This document shows, in pieces, positions 5,663 to 5,785 of a DNA stretch of 5,785 nucleotides. The DNA lies in the NCBI GenBank assembly GCA_902787065.1, contig CADAFA010000057.1, forward strand, positions 1-5,785, given 5' to 3'. How positions within the stretch are numbered: the first letter of the stretch is position 1; each line of letters opens with the position of its first letter. The notes below the pieces were generated by a model. The model ran no database searches and was not told where the DNA came from. It saw nothing but the letters and a program-made list of their open reading frames with translations. The DNA is from an uncultured Elusimicrobium sp. (GTDB lineage Bacteria; Elusimicrobiota; Elusimicrobia; Elusimicrobiales; Elusimicrobiaceae). Made by a program: the position numbers and the translations under genes.

Positions 5663-5785
5663 GTAACTTTTGAAGGTTATGAAAGAAGAATTGAAAAAAT
5701 AAATTCCGTCTTAAAAGAAAACGGTATTGCCTCCCTTGAAGAAGCAAAAGAAATTTGCACAAAAAAGGGTGTTGATGTTGAAGCT
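5663..5785 (+). CDS. GGGtGRT-family protein, 5' part (start codon non-standard)
   Basis: About 41 residues are visible: TFEGYERRIEKINSVLKENG, continuing through SLEEAKEICTKKGVDVEA to the right edge. This matches the N-terminus of GGGtGRT proteins, roughly 330 residues long and of unknown function, which are usually encoded directly after the NifU-like scaffold. The oddity is the start: between the upstream TAA (5654-5656) and this conserved sequence the frame reads ACT AGG GTA ACT TTT, with no ATG, GTG or TTG. GTA at 5663 lies 9 nt after AGGAAGGAG (5645-5653), exactly where a start is expected, so I place the start there provisionally. In-frame ATT (5690) and ATA (5699) would cut into the conserved N-terminus. 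A base error, a rare start codon, or read-through of the TAA are the options. Family call is good, start uncertain. Confidence 0.75.

Noticed and set aside
1..5785. CRISPR array, tRNA or rRNA genes
   Set aside because: No regularly spaced repeats and no cloverleaf or rRNA-like sequence was seen on either strand.

Overview
The window looks like an AT-rich anaerobe, most likely a member of the Elusimicrobiota (Elusimicrobium-like gut lineage). The best clue is the orphan type IV prepilin, whose N-terminus and following helix are of the kind found in many copies in Elusimicrobium genomes. A NifU-like protein followed by a GGGtGRT-family protein fits an anaerobe too. The assignment is an inference from protein style; no rRNA gene is present.

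Layout, left to right. Positions 1-3933, minus strand, hold a tightly packed operon read right to left: a 38-residue cysteine-rich peptide, an ArsP/DUF318-type permease (the two overlap by one base), and, 12 bases further on, a very large membrane-lipid enzyme that runs off the left edge. The enzyme fuses an LplT-like lysophospholipid flippase, a PlsC-type acyltransferase and an acyl-ACP synthetase (Aas). A good promoter sits just upstream of the operon. Next, also minus strand, is a prepilin gene (4012-4563) with an unusually long leader of about 300 nt. A divergent intergenic region separates it from a plus-strand pair: a NifU-like scaffold gene (4955-5656) and the start of a GGGtGRT-family gene (5663 to the right edge).

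The most interesting stretch is the pilin leader (about 4564-4861). Its transcript can fold into a compact three-way-junction RNA with a possible pseudoknot. One strand of its central helix can instead form a 7-bp hairpin followed by five U, so two mutually exclusive folds exist, as in a riboswitch or attenuator. Further down, the pilin Shine-Dalgarno is paired with a perfect anti-Shine-Dalgarno 15 nt upstream. I do not recognise this RNA as any known class.

Other oddities: the acyltransferase domain of the Aas fusion has Asn where the catalytic His of the HX4D motif should be; the GGGtGRT gene has no standard start codon although it has a well-placed ribosome-binding site; and all three promoters are extended -10 elements of the form TGCTANAAT.
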